From: an uncultured Pseudoxanthomonas sp.
GTDB lineage: Bacteria; Pseudomonadota; Gammaproteobacteria; Xanthomonadales; Xanthomonadaceae
Reading direction: 5' to 3'
Assembly: GCF_946886695.1 (NCBI RefSeq)
Contig: NZ_CAMPJD010000018.1
Location: forward strand, 4,001 to 68,000
Length of the DNA stretch: 64,000 bases
In this document: one piece after another, positions 26,695-34,860 of the stretch
Numbering within the stretch: the first letter of the stretch is position 1
How the letters are laid out: every line of letters starts with the position of its first letter
Program-made: the position numbers and the translations under genes
The notes under the pieces: generated by a model
Database searches by the model: none
Told to the model about the DNA's origin: nothing
Seen by the model: only the letters and a program-made list of their open reading frames with translations

Positions 26695-27579
26695 ATGAAG
26701 TTCCAGCCGCGCCTGTTCTCGGACCCCCAGCTCAACCCCGCCACCGAGGACGGCTGGAGAAGGCGCTGGTTCGACATCATCTACCGGCACGACACGCCGC
26801 CGTCGCGCAATTTCGATCTCGTGCTGGTGCTGGCCATCCTCGCCAGCGTCATCGTCATCATGCTGGACAGCGTGCAGTCCTTCCACGCGCGTCATGCCGA
26901 CGTGCTCTACGCGGCGGAATGGGCGTTCACGCTGCTGTTCACGGCCGAATACGCACTGCGGCTGGCGACCGTGCGGCGGCCGCTGCGCTACGCAATCAGC
27001 ATCTGGGGGATCATCGACCTACTGTCCATCCTGCCCACCTACCTGTCGGTGCTGGTACCGGGCGCGCAGAGCCTGCTGGTAGTGCGCATCCTGCGCATCC
27101 TGCGGCTGTTCCGCATCCTGAAACTGACCCAGTACGTCGAGGAGAGTGGACAACTGGTGGGCGCGCTGTGGCGCAGCCGGCGCAAGATCTTCGTCTTCGT
27201 CTGCGCGGTGCTGACGCTGGTCGTCATCTTCGGTGCACTGATGTACGTGGTCGAAGGCCCGGAACACGGCTTCACCAGCATTCCCACCAGCATGTACTGG
27301 GCTATCGTGACGATGGCGACCGTCGGCTTCGGCGACATCGCGCCACAGACCACCGCCGGCCGTGCGATCACCTCGGTGCTGATCCTGATCGGTTACAGCA
27401 TCATCGCCGTGCCCACCGGCATCTACACAGCGGAACTGGCCAGCAGCCTGCGCGAGGCCTCCCACGAGCGGGGCCACCTGGACCGCCGCGGCTGTCCGGA
27501 GTGCGGGCTGGAAGGCCACGATCCCGACGCCCTGCACTGCCGCCACTGCGGCTCGCGGCTCCACGCGCCGATGGGCTGA
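26695..27579 (+). CDS. Voltage-gated-type potassium channel with C-terminal zinc ribbon
   Basis: A 294-residue ion channel: six hydrophobic segments, an S4-like Arg ladder (RILRILRLFRILKL, about residues 131-144), a pore helix and the selectivity filter TVGFGD at 209-214, which is the K+ signature. The C-terminus carries an unusual soluble tail with CPEC and CRHC (Cys 267, 270, 282, 285) that should form a zinc ribbon. The single copy would assemble as a tetramer. Divergent from argD, which begins 105 bases away. The zinc ribbon is the odd part and is noted as a finding. Confidence 0.92.
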   Translation: MKFQPRLFSDPQLNPATEDGWRRRWFDIIYRHDTPPSRNFDLVLVLAILASVIVIMLDSVQSFHARHADVLYAAEWAFTLLFTAEYALRLATVRRPLRYAISIWGIIDLLSILPTYLSVLVPGAQSLLVVRILRILRLFRILKLTQYVEESGQLVGALWRSRRKIFVFVCAVLTLVVIFGALMYVVEGPEHGFTSIPTSMYWAIVTMATVGFGDIAPQTTAGRAITSVLILIGYSIIAVPTGIYTAELASSLREASHERGHLDRRGCPECGLEGHDPDALHCRHCGSRLHAPMG

Positions 27580-27585
27580 AGCGGC

Positions 27586-28122
27586 TCAGCCCGCGAACGC
27601 GATCTCCGCGGCAGGCAATGCACGGATGCTCACACCGAAGCTGCGGATCGCCGGCAGCGTGGCGTTGTGGTGCGTGCGGATCTGGTCGGCCGTCGCGTGC
27701 GCCTTGTCGTGGGTGGTGTGCGCGTCGGCGGCCAGCACCACGTGGTACCCATGCGCCGCCGCGCTGCGCGTGGTGGTATCCACGCAGAATTCCGTCGCGT
27801 AGCCGCACAGCACCACGCCCTCCACCCCGCAGAACGACAGCACCTCGTCCAGCCCGGTGCGCAGGAACGCGTCCGGCGTGCTCTTGCGGATACGGTGGTC
27901 GCCCTCGGCCACCGACAACGCGGGATGCAGCGCCCAGCCCGTGGATTGCGGCTCCAGGTCGCCCGCGCGTTCATGTTGCACGAAGATCACGGGCATGCCG
28001 GCATCGCGGGCCTTCGCCGACAGCGCGTTGATGCGCTCGATCACGCCATCGGCATCGGCCGGCGACGGTTGCGGCTCGAACAGGCCACGCTGCACATCGA
28101 TCACGACCAAGGCAAGGTTCAT
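27586..28122 (-). CDS. Isochorismatase-family cysteine hydrolase
   Basis: A 178-residue hydrolase of the isochorismatase/nicotinamidase fold. The catalytic triad is visible: Asp in VVIDVQRGLF, Lys in RIRKSTPDAF and Cys in LCGYATEFCVDTTTRSAAA. A ribosome-binding site (AGGAG) lies before the ATG at 28122. The natural amide or ester substrate cannot be predicted. It is the first of several small enzymes on the minus strand (glyoxalase, DoxX, SDR) that may be a loose detoxification cluster, though intergenic spaces of 7-70 bases leave operon structure open. Confidence 0.9.
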   Translation of the reverse strand: MNLALVVIDVQRGLFEPQPSPADADGVIERINALSAKARDAGMPVIFVQHERAGDLEPQSTGWALHPALSVAEGDHRIRKSTPDAFLRTGLDEVLSFCGVEGVVLCGYATEFCVDTTTRSAAAHGYHVVLAADAHTTHDKAHATADQIRTHHNATLPAIRSFGVSIRALPAAEIAFAG

Positions 28123-28148
28123 CTGTCGGGCTCCTTCTTGCGGATGCG

Positions 28149-28586
28149 TCACCAGCTTCCCGTATTCGGCATCGAAAGCCAAGGCTCCTGCGGCGACAGC
28201 GCGGCACCCTTCTGCAACAACTCGATCGAGATCAGGTCCGGCGTGCGGACGAAGGCCATGCGGCCATCGCGCGGCGGGCGGTTGATGGTGATGCCCAATG
28301 CCTGCAGGTGCATGCAGGTCGCATGGATGTCATCGACCTCGAACGCGAGATGGCCGAAGTTGCGTGCGCTGCCATAGTCCTCGGCGGGCGATCCGTCTTC
28401 CGGCGGCCAGTTGTAGGTCAGTTCGATCTCCGCCTCCGGATTGGCCGGCGCGCCGAAATAGACCAGGGTGAAACGCCCCTGCGGGCTCTCCATGCGGCGG
28501 GTTTCCACCAGGCCCAGACCTTCGGTGAGGAAGCGGCCGGTGGCCTCGAGATCGTGGACGCGGATCATCGCGTGCAGGTATTTCAT
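28149..28586 (-). CDS. Glyoxalase-fold (VOC) protein, lactoylglutathione lyase-like
   Basis: A 145-residue vicinal-oxygen-chelate protein resembling glyoxalase I. Metal ligands look intact: His near the N-terminus ([10 protein letters not shown]), Glu in AEIELTYNW, His in [11 protein letters not shown], and Glu in [10 protein letters not shown], the four-ligand pattern of glyoxalase I. It would remove methylglyoxal as S-lactoylglutathione (EC 4.4.1.5), but close VOC relatives include dioxygenases. Its start is 7 bases after the DoxX gene stop. Confidence 0.85.
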   Translation of the reverse strand: MKYLHAMIRVHDLEATGRFLTEGLGLVETRRMESPQGRFTLVYFGAPANPEAEIELTYNWPPEDGSPAEDYGSARNFGHLAFEVDDIHATCMHLQALGITINRPPRDGRMAFVRTPDLISIELLQKGAALSPQEPWLSMPNTGSW

Positions 28587-28593
28587 GACAGCC

Positions 28594-28998
28594 TCATGTC
28601 GGAACGGAAGAACGGGTGCGGTGCGCCCACGCATTGGCCAGCAGGCAGGCGATGATCAGCACGCTGTACTCGGCGCCATTGCGGCCAAGGCCCACCACGA
28701 ACCAGCCCGCCAGCGCGTGCACCAGCCAGATGCCGCAGGCGTAGATCGCGCTGAACACCAGCGCGATCGGCGTGATCCATCGGCCCGCCGCGAACACCGG
28801 TGCCGCGACCAGTTCGAACACCGTCACGAACCATGCGATCCCCAGTCCGAACGGAAATCCGCGCGACTCCAGGAAAACGCCGAAGGGTGCCACGCCATCG
28901 GCCAGCACGCGCGCGACGCCATGGACGAAAAGCAGCGTGGCCAGGGCCATGCGGATGAACGCCAGCGCCTGGCGTCCTGCGGTTTCAGATGGCGACAT
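28594..28998 (-). CDS. DoxX-like membrane protein
   Basis: A 134-residue protein with four predicted membrane helices ([75 protein letters not shown]), fitting the DoxX/DUF417 type. Family members occur in oxidative and respiratory contexts, but most are of unknown function. It precedes the glyoxalase gene by 7 bases and is probably cotranscribed with it. Confidence 0.8.
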   Translation of the reverse strand: MSPSETAGRQALAFIRMALATLLFVHGVARVLADGVAPFGVFLESRGFPFGLGIAWFVTVFELVAAPVFAAGRWITPIALVFSAIYACGIWLVHALAGWFVVGLGRNGAEYSVLIIACLLANAWAHRTRSSVPT

Positions 28999-29069
28999 CG
29001 TCGTGGCTCCTCTTCATGACCGGCATCGAAGGCAGGTTGCGCGGCACGCGGGGCCGCACCTGCTTGCTA

Positions 29070-29882
29070 CTACAGGAACAGATCCGGCAACAGCGATTGC
29101 GACGGATCAACGGCATACGGCGTGAAATCCGTGACACCCGCTTCGCGCAGCACATCCTCATCGATCAGGAAGTGACCGTGGAAACCGCGCGCATCACGGG
29201 CGAGCACGGCATGCGCGGCGTCGGCGACGATCTGCGGCGTGCGGCAGCGCGGGATCTCCACGCCGGGAATCATGTTCAACGCATCGGTGGCGATGATGGT
29301 GCGCGGCCACAGGGCATTCACTGCGATGCCCTGCGGACCGAACTCGCCGGCCAACCCCAGGGTCACGAAGCTCATGCCCATCTTCGCCAACGTGTAACCG
29401 GTGTGCGGCGCCCACCATTTCGGGTCCAGCGTGGGCGGCGGCGCGAGCGTCAGGATGTGCGGATTGGCGGCCTGCTTCAGGTAGGGAAGCGCGGCCTGCG
29501 CGCACAGGAAACTGCCGCGCGCGTTGACCTGCTGCATCAGGTCGAAGCGCTTCATCGGCGTGTCCAGCGCACCGGCCAGCCAGATGGCGCTGGCGTTATT
29601 GACCAGGATGTCGATGCCGCCAAAGGTATCGGCGGTGGCGGCCATCGCGGCCTTCACGTCGTCCTCTTCGCGGATGTCGCACTTCAGCGCCAGTCCGCGC
29701 CCCCCGGCGTCGTTGACCGCCTGCGCGGCGGTGTGGATGGTGCCGGGCAGTTTCGGATTGGGCACCGACGATTTGGCGGCAATGGCCACGTTGGCGCCAT
29801 CGCGCGCCGCGCGCAGGGCGATGGCCAGGCCGATGCCGCGCGAGGCGCCGGTGATGAACAGGGTTTTGCCTGCAAGGTTCAT
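29070..29882 (-). CDS. Short-chain dehydrogenase (HSDL2-like)
   Basis: A 270-residue SDR with TGASRGIGLA, NNASAIWLAG and YTLAKMG (Tyr and Lys of the active site). It belongs to the HSDL2-like branch of short-chain dehydrogenases, judged by the segment ILTLAPPPTLDPKWW and the following HTGYTLAK. The usual catalytic Ser appears to be Ala (ILTLAPP), so catalysis may be altered. NAD(P) substrate unknown; relatives act on fatty or sterol-like substrates. Transcribed toward the DoxX gene. Confidence 0.85.
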   Translation of the reverse strand: MNLAGKTLFITGASRGIGLAIALRAARDGANVAIAAKSSVPNPKLPGTIHTAAQAVNDAGGRGLALKCDIREEDDVKAAMAATADTFGGIDILVNNASAIWLAGALDTPMKRFDLMQQVNARGSFLCAQAALPYLKQAANPHILTLAPPPTLDPKWWAPHTGYTLAKMGMSFVTLGLAGEFGPQGIAVNALWPRTIIATDALNMIPGVEIPRCRTPQIVADAAHAVLARDARGFHGHFLIDEDVLREAGVTDFTPYAVDPSQSLLPDLFL

Positions 29883-29911
29883 GTCGTTTCCTGGTCTCTA
29901 CAAACCGTCAT

Positions 29912-29940
29912 TGCAGGAACGCCCGTGGGACGCTCCTGCA
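29912..29940. repeat. Short imperfect hairpin between two minus-strand genes
   Basis: TGCAGGA (29912-29918) and its complement TCCTGCA (29934-29940) enclose CG-rich bases. No U-run follows, so it is not clearly a terminator; it resembles half of the family A elements. Confidence 0.35.
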
Positions 29941-29965
29941 GGTCCGGAAGCTGCAACGCCGGGCA

Positions 29966-30628
29966 TCACGGCTTCGGCCCCTGCCCTTCATTGTCTTCCC
30001 ACTTCAACAGCCGGCGCGTGATGAAACGATAGACCGGCTTTCCGGTGCGGAACCACAGATCGCGCAGCCACGATGTGCGCTTGAGCACACGCTTCTCGAC
30101 CGGCGTCAGCGAGGCGCCGCAGTACATGCGCTTGTGCTTGAGCAGATGGCGCAGGTCCTGCCGCGCGAGCAGGCGCATCCAGCGCGAGCGCGGGTCGCCG
30201 CGGGTGGCGAGCTGGAAATCGATGATCGCCGGGCGGCCGTCTTCCAGCACCAGCCAGTTCGCCTCCTTGGCGAGATCGTTGTGGGCGATGCCCCGGCGGT
30301 GAAGTTGCTGGAGCAACCGGCGCGCGGCACGGAAGTAGGCCAGGTCGCCACGCGGCGGCCGCTGGTACATGGCCGCCCCTTCCATGAAGCTGCGGTCCAG
30401 CCGGCGGCCGGTCCAGTCGAGCAGTTGGGGGACATCGGCCATGCCGGCGACCTTGCGCAATGCAAGCGCCTCGCGCCGCGCCAGCCACCAGGCCGGCAAC
30501 CGCAGCCACAGCGGGACATGTGCAAGGTCACGGCGCACGAATGGCCCCCCGCTCCCCTGCATCAACGAGATGCGGCCGAAGCTGTCGGCCTTGAGTGCAG
30601 CGATTTCGGAGGGCGAGCGCAAGTCCAC
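29966..30628 (-). CDS. RIO1-like kinase-fold protein
   Basis: A 220-residue protein with a kinase-type catalytic core: HND-L-A-K-x-x-N (His116, Asp118, Asn124) and a metal-binding IIDFQLA (Asp138). This resembles RIO-type or lipopolysaccharide-core kinases rather than classical Ser/Thr kinases. The N-terminal nucleotide-binding lobe is degenerate (KADSFGRISLMQGSGGPFVRR) and no clear glycine loop is visible. Gene begins right next to the divergent DedA fusion gene. Its substrate (protein, LPS core sugar or other) is not known. Confidence 0.7.
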   Translation of the reverse strand: MDLRSPSEIAALKADSFGRISLMQGSGGPFVRRDLAHVPLWLRLPAWWLARREALALRKVAGMADVPQLLDWTGRRLDRSFMEGAAMYQRPPRGDLAYFRAARRLLQQLHRRGIAHNDLAKEANWLVLEDGRPAIIDFQLATRGDPRSRWMRLLARQDLRHLLKHKRMYCGASLTPVEKRVLKRTSWLRDLWFRTGKPVYRFITRRLLKWEDNEGQGPKP

Positions 30629-30679
30629 GACGTCATTCTATCGTCCCTAGGTCGCAGACGCCGGTCATGTGCCGCCGCC

Positions 30680-30685
30680 TATAAT
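30680..30685 (+). promoter_or_regulatory. TATAAT -10 of a probable leaderless promoter
   Basis: A perfect TATAAT ends six bases before the ATG at 30692, with no room for a ribosome-binding site. Transcription would start at or next to the start codon, so the DedA/PAP2/LssY gene is probably read from a leaderless mRNA. The -35 is weak. Confidence 0.6.
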
Positions 30686-30691
30686 CCGGCG

Positions 30692-32698
30692 ATGGAGTCC
30701 TCCTGGTTCGACAACCTGCTGGCCTGGATCAGCGCGCATCCCGTGGCCGCGGGGCTGGTGATCTTCGCCATCGCCTTCTGCGATGCGGTGATCATCATGG
30801 GCGCCATCGTGCCGGCCCTGCCGTTGCTGTTCGCGGTCGGCGTGCTGATCGGCCTGGGCGAAATCTCGGGTCCGTACGCCATCCTCTGCGCGACGCTGGG
30901 CGCGCTTCTGGGCGATGCGACGAGTTACTGGGTCGGTCATCGCTGGGGCCAGCAGCTGCGCACGGTGTGGCCGTTCCGCAAGTATCCGCAGCTGCTCGAC
31001 CGCGGCGAACTGCTGTTCCGCCGCAATGCATGGAAGAGCCTCTTCATCGCGCGCTTCGTTGGTCCCATCCGGCCGTTCGTGCCGGCGGTCGCCGGCATCT
31101 CGCGCATGCCGCTGCGGCGCTACGCCGTGGCCAGCGGGGCGGCGTGCATCGCATGGGCGGCCGCATTCCTGCTGCCCGGCTGGGTGCTGGGCCACGCGTA
31201 CGATGCCGTGGCCGCCGTGGCCGGCCGACTGGCGCTGGTCCTGGGGCTGCTGGTGCTGGTGATCGCGCTGGCATGGGCCATGGTGCTGTACACCTATCGC
31301 TGGTTTGCCGCCCACGCCGATGCCCTGCTGGCGCGTGCACTGGCGTGGTCGCATGCGCATCCGGTTCTGGGGCGCTACACCGCGGCGGTCTTCGAGCCCG
31401 CGCGGCGCGAATCCGTGCCGCTGGCCCTGCTGGCCATCCTGTTGCTGGCGATCGTGTGGGTGTGGTTCGCCTTCCTCATCATCGTGATCGGCCACGGCGA
31501 ACCGCTGGCGGCGGACCTGTGGGTGTACGAACTGATGCGTGCGCTGCGCAACCCGCTGGCGGACCATCCCCTCGCCGCGATCGCCTCGCTCGGCGACGAG
31601 CAGGTGCTGGCCCCGGCATCGTTGCTGGTCCTCGGCTACCTGTGCTGGCGCAAGCGCTGGATGGCGGCCGCACACTGGCTGGCCGCCATCGCCTTCGGCC
31701 TGGCCCTGACGGCGTGGCTGGGCGCGTCAGTGGATATTCCGAAGCCCCCCAGTGTCAGCAGCGGGTTCGGCTTCCCGTCCATCGCGGTGACGATGTCGAC
31801 GATCACCTTCGGCTTCTTCGCCGTGCTGATCGCGCGCGAACTGCCGGGTCGCACGCGCGTCTGGCCGTACCTGGTCTCGGGCATCGTGGTGGCGCTGATC
31901 GGCTTTGCGCGCATTTACCTGGGTGCGCACTGGCTCAGCGACATCATCGGCGGCATGTTGTTCGGCTTGGTCTGGCTGCTGGTGCTGGGCATCGCCTACC
32001 GGCGCCGCATGGTGCGCTCGTTCTGGATCAAGCCGATCGCGTGGTTGTTCTATGGCAGCTTCGTGCTGGCAGGACTGTGGCATGCGCCGCGCAACGTGGA
32101 GCACATGCTGGCGCAGTTCCAGACACCGGTGATCGAACGGACGGTCGCGCTGCAGGACTGGTGGCAGCGCGACTGGCAGGCATTGCCGGCGCGCCGCAAC
32201 GAGTTCGACGACGAACAGCGCTGGCCGCTGGACGTGCAGGTCGCCGGGCCGCTGGCGCCGCTGAAGGCCAGCCTGACAGCCGCCGGTTGGCGCGAACAAC
32301 CGCAGGCCGGATGGGAGGAAGCGCTGAACCTGCTGGACAGCGACCTGCCCGACGATGAGCAGCCCGTGCTCCCCGCCACGCTCGACACGCGCGCTGAAAG
32401 CCTGCTGATGGTGCGCAAGGGCGACCAGCCGGGCGAAGTGTTCGTGCTGCGCCTGTGGCCGGCCGACACGCGCCTGCTGCCCGGCGATGTGCCGCTTTGG
32501 ATCGGCAGTGCCCAGGTGCTGCAGCAGCAGCGTGCATTCAATCTGGTGCGCCTGTGGCGGCCGTTGCGCGAGGCGCGCACGGCGCTGGATGCGGTCACGC
32601 AGGCCACGCCGGATCTCGTCCACGTGATCGCACCGCATCCGGACTCGGGGCTGCCGGTGCTGCGGTTGCGTACCGACGACGAGGCGGTCTCGCCCTGA
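30692..32698 (+). CDS. DedA-PAP2-LssY_C fusion membrane protein
   Basis: A 668-residue protein: N-terminal DedA (SNARE-associated-type) domain with FVGPIRPFVPAVAGISRM, the conserved ARFxGPxRP element, then about 150 residues of PAP2-like membrane helices, then a soluble C-terminal domain of LssY_C type ending near 668 (PLWIGSAQV, LVRLW). The PAP2 part retains the C3 motif (ARIYLGAHWLSDIIGG) but the C2 site reads FPSIAV in place of PSGH, losing the general-acid His, and no KxxxxxxRP motif is seen. DedA/PAP2 fusions are thought to handle undecaprenyl or lipid phosphates. Divergent from the RIO-like kinase gene. Confidence 0.9.
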   Translation: MESSWFDNLLAWISAHPVAAGLVIFAIAFCDAVIIMGAIVPALPLLFAVGVLIGLGEISGPYAILCATLGALLGDATSYWVGHRWGQQLRTVWPFRKYPQLLDRGELLFRRNAWKSLFIARFVGPIRPFVPAVAGISRMPLRRYAVASGAACIAWAAAFLLPGWVLGHAYDAVAAVAGRLALVLGLLVLVIALAWAMVLYTYRWFAAHADALLARALAWSHAHPVLGRYTAAVFEPARRESVPLALLAILLLAIVWVWFAFLIIVIGHGEPLAADLWVYELMRALRNPLADHPLAAIASLGDEQVLAPASLLVLGYLCWRKRWMAAAHWLAAIAFGLALTAWLGASVDIPKPPSVSSGFGFPSIAVTMSTITFGFFAVLIARELPGRTRVWPYLVSGIVVALIGFARIYLGAHWLSDIIGGMLFGLVWLLVLGIAYRRRMVRSFWIKPIAWLFYGSFVLAGLWHAPRNVEHMLAQFQTPVIERTVALQDWWQRDWQALPARRNEFDDEQRWPLDVQVAGPLAPLKASLTAAGWREQPQAGWEEALNLLDSDLPDDEQPVLPATLDTRAESLLMVRKGDQPGEVFVLRLWPADTRLLPGDVPLWIGSAQVLQQQRAFNLVRLWRPLREARTALDAVTQATPDLVHVIAPHPDSGLPVLRLRTDDEAVSP

Positions 32699-32796
32699 CT
32701 CACCGGGAAGGTTCCTGCAGGAGCTGACCAGCCGTGCGGCTGTTGAAAGCCAGCTCCGATGCCATCCCGTCAAACATCCCGGAATTCAGAACGTGC

Positions 32797-32820
32797 GGTC
32801 GGGGCTGAAGCCCCTCCTAC
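32797..32820. repeat. Single family B palindromic repeat
   Basis: GGTCGGGGCTGAAGCCCCTCC-type copy between convergent genes, alone on its strand. A loosely matching partner, with only partial similarity, may lie near 32715. Confidence 0.7.
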
Positions 32821-32830
32821 CGGGCCGGTG

Positions 32831-33406
32831 TCAGTCGATCCACTCCAGCAGGCGCTGCAGGCGTGCGTGCACGTCGTCTTCCTGCAGGATCGACACGCGC
32901 TGCTCCGGCGTGATCGGCAGTACCTGCGCCAATCGCCATCCCACCCAGGCGGCGTGCTCGAAGATGCGCGGCGGCAAGCCGTTCAGATCGCTGCCCACCT
33001 TTTCCATCATGGTCTGCAGCAAGGTGCCCAGCAGTGCGTGCTCGGGACGGATCTCCCAGTCCTCGTCTGCGCACAGCCATTCCACATCCGCCATCACCAG
33101 CCCGTTGTCGCGAACGCGCGTGCGGACCACGTGGAAACGCCGGTGCCCGCGCACGTGCAGCGACAGCAGCCCGTCCTCGCCCATGTCGAAGTTTTCGATC
33201 CGCGCTTCGACGCCGTAGGCCGCCGGCGTCGCGGGCGCCCCCGCTTCGCTGCCCTCAAGGATCAGGCAAACCCCGAATCCGCCACCGGAACGCCCGCAGT
33301 CACGGACCAGATCCAGGTAGCGCCGCTCGAAGATGCGCAGATCCATCGCTGCACCGGGCAGCAGCACCTTGTGCAGCGGAAACAGCGGCAGGGACTCGTG
33401 CGCCAT
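32831..33406 (-). CDS. LON substrate-binding domain protein
   Basis: A 191-residue protein consisting of the N-terminal LON domain alone (PLFPLHKVLLPGAAMDLRIF, RRYLDLVRDCGR), without any AAA or protease part. It starts with MAHESLPLFPLHK from 33406, which is the conserved beginning; the first 20 codons of the longer frame are not. Such small proteins are common next to cell wall genes; the mpl stop is 10 bases upstream on the same strand. It could bind misfolded or target peptides, which is inference. Confidence 0.88.
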   Translation of the reverse strand: MAHESLPLFPLHKVLLPGAAMDLRIFERRYLDLVRDCGRSGGGFGVCLILEGSEAGAPATPAAYGVEARIENFDMGEDGLLSLHVRGHRRFHVVRTRVRDNGLVMADVEWLCADEDWEIRPEHALLGTLLQTMMEKVGSDLNGLPPRIFEHAAWVGWRLAQVLPITPEQRVSILQEDDVHARLQRLLEWID

Positions 33407-33416
33407 GCCGGCAACC

Positions 33417-34775
33417 TCAGCCTTGCAGTGCCGCCAGGAAGCGCCGCGGCGCGCCGTCGAAGCCACCGTTGGACATGAACACCACGTGGTCGCCAGGCCG
33501 AACCTGTGCCTTCAACGCCGCGATCAGCGTATCGGCGTCAGGCACGGTGCGCGCGTCGCCGCGGATGGCGGCCACGATCTTGCCGGCGTCCCATGCGAGT
33601 TCCGGCCGATGCAGGAAGACGACCGCATCGGCGATGTCGAGGGACGGTGCCAGCGCGCCGGCATGCGCGCCGGAGCGCATCGAGTTGCTGCGCGGCTCCA
33701 TCGCCACCAGGATGCGCGCCTGCCCGACGCGTGCACGCAGACCTTCCAGGGTGGTGTGGATGGCGGTGGGATGGTGCGCGAAATCGTCGTAGACGGTGAT
33801 GCCGTCGTGCTGGCCGATCACTTCCATTCGCCGCTTCACGCTGCGGAACGCTGCCAGCGCCGGCAGCACGGTGGCCACCTCCACGCCGACCGCGTGGCAC
33901 GCTGCGAGCGCGGCCAGGCCGTTGAGCACGTTGTGGCGGCCGAGCATGGGCCAGTGCACCTCGCCGATCTCGATGCCGTGGTGGCGGACGGCGAACGCGC
34001 TGCCGTCGTCGCGGATCAGGCGCGCACTCCACTCCAGCGCGGCATCGAAGCCGAAGCGCTCCACCGGCGTCCAGCACCCCATGGCCAGCACTTCGGCCAG
34101 CCTCTGGTCCTCGCCATTGACGATCAGGCGACCGCGGCGCGGCACGGTACGCACCAGGTGGTGGAACTGGCGCTGGATCGCGGCCACGTCCGGGAAGATG
34201 TCTGCGTGGTCGTATTCCAGGTTGTTGAGGATGGCGACCAGCGGGCGGTAGTGGACGAACTTGCTGCGCTTGTCGAAGAAGGCCGTGTCGTACTCGTCGG
34301 CCTCGACCACGAACTCGCGGCCGCCACCAATGCGCGCCGATACGCCGAAGTCCTCGGCCACGCCGCCGATCAGGAAGCCCGGCGAACGCCCGGCCGCTTC
34401 CAGCAGGTAGGTCAGGATGGTCGTCGTCGTCGTCTTGCCGTGCGTGCCCGCCACGGCCAGCGTGTCGCGGCCCGGCAGCACGCGTTCGGACAGCCATTGC
34501 GCGCCGGAGATGTAGCGCCGGCCCTGGTCCAGCACCGCCTCGACCGCGGGGTTGCCGCGCGACAAGGCATTGCCGATGACGATCTCGTCGCAATCCGGCG
34601 CGATGTTCTGCGGCTGGTAGCCCTGCGCCAGCGCGATGCCGAGCTGCTCGAGCTGGGTCGACATGGGCGGGTAGATGGCCTGGTCGCTGCCTTCGACGGT
34701 GTGGCCGAGTTCGCGTGCCAGGGCGGCCACGCCGCCCATGAAGGTGCCGGCGATGCCGAGGATGTGGATCTTCAA
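33417..34775 (-). CDS. mpl: UDP-N-acetylmuramate:tripeptide ligase Mpl
   Basis: A 452-residue Mur-type ligase that joins the recycled tripeptide L-Ala-gamma-D-Glu-meso-DAP to UDP-MurNAc (EC 6.3.2.45). P-loop GTHGKTTTTT, EADEYDTAFFDKRSKFVHY and YDDFAHHPTAI are present, the last two diagnostic for Mpl over MurC. The N-terminus IHILGIAGTFMGG is the Rossmann-like start typical of Mpl. It is followed 10 bases later by the LON-domain gene. It works in peptidoglycan recycling. Confidence 0.95.
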   Translation of the reverse strand: MKIHILGIAGTFMGGVAALARELGHTVEGSDQAIYPPMSTQLEQLGIALAQGYQPQNIAPDCDEIVIGNALSRGNPAVEAVLDQGRRYISGAQWLSERVLPGRDTLAVAGTHGKTTTTTILTYLLEAAGRSPGFLIGGVAEDFGVSARIGGGREFVVEADEYDTAFFDKRSKFVHYRPLVAILNNLEYDHADIFPDVAAIQRQFHHLVRTVPRRGRLIVNGEDQRLAEVLAMGCWTPVERFGFDAALEWSARLIRDDGSAFAVRHHGIEIGEVHWPMLGRHNVLNGLAALAACHAVGVEVATVLPALAAFRSVKRRMEVIGQHDGITVYDDFAHHPTAIHTTLEGLRARVGQARILVAMEPRSNSMRSGAHAGALAPSLDIADAVVFLHRPELAWDAGKIVAAIRGDARTVPDADTLIAALKAQVRPGDHVVFMSNGGFDGAPRRFLAALQG

Positions 34776-34860
34776 GACTGCGGTTCCCGAATGAGTCCGC
34801 GAACTTTAGCCGAGCGCGCCGGGTTCGGCACGTCCTGCAAGGCGTGGGCGTGACGCGGGT

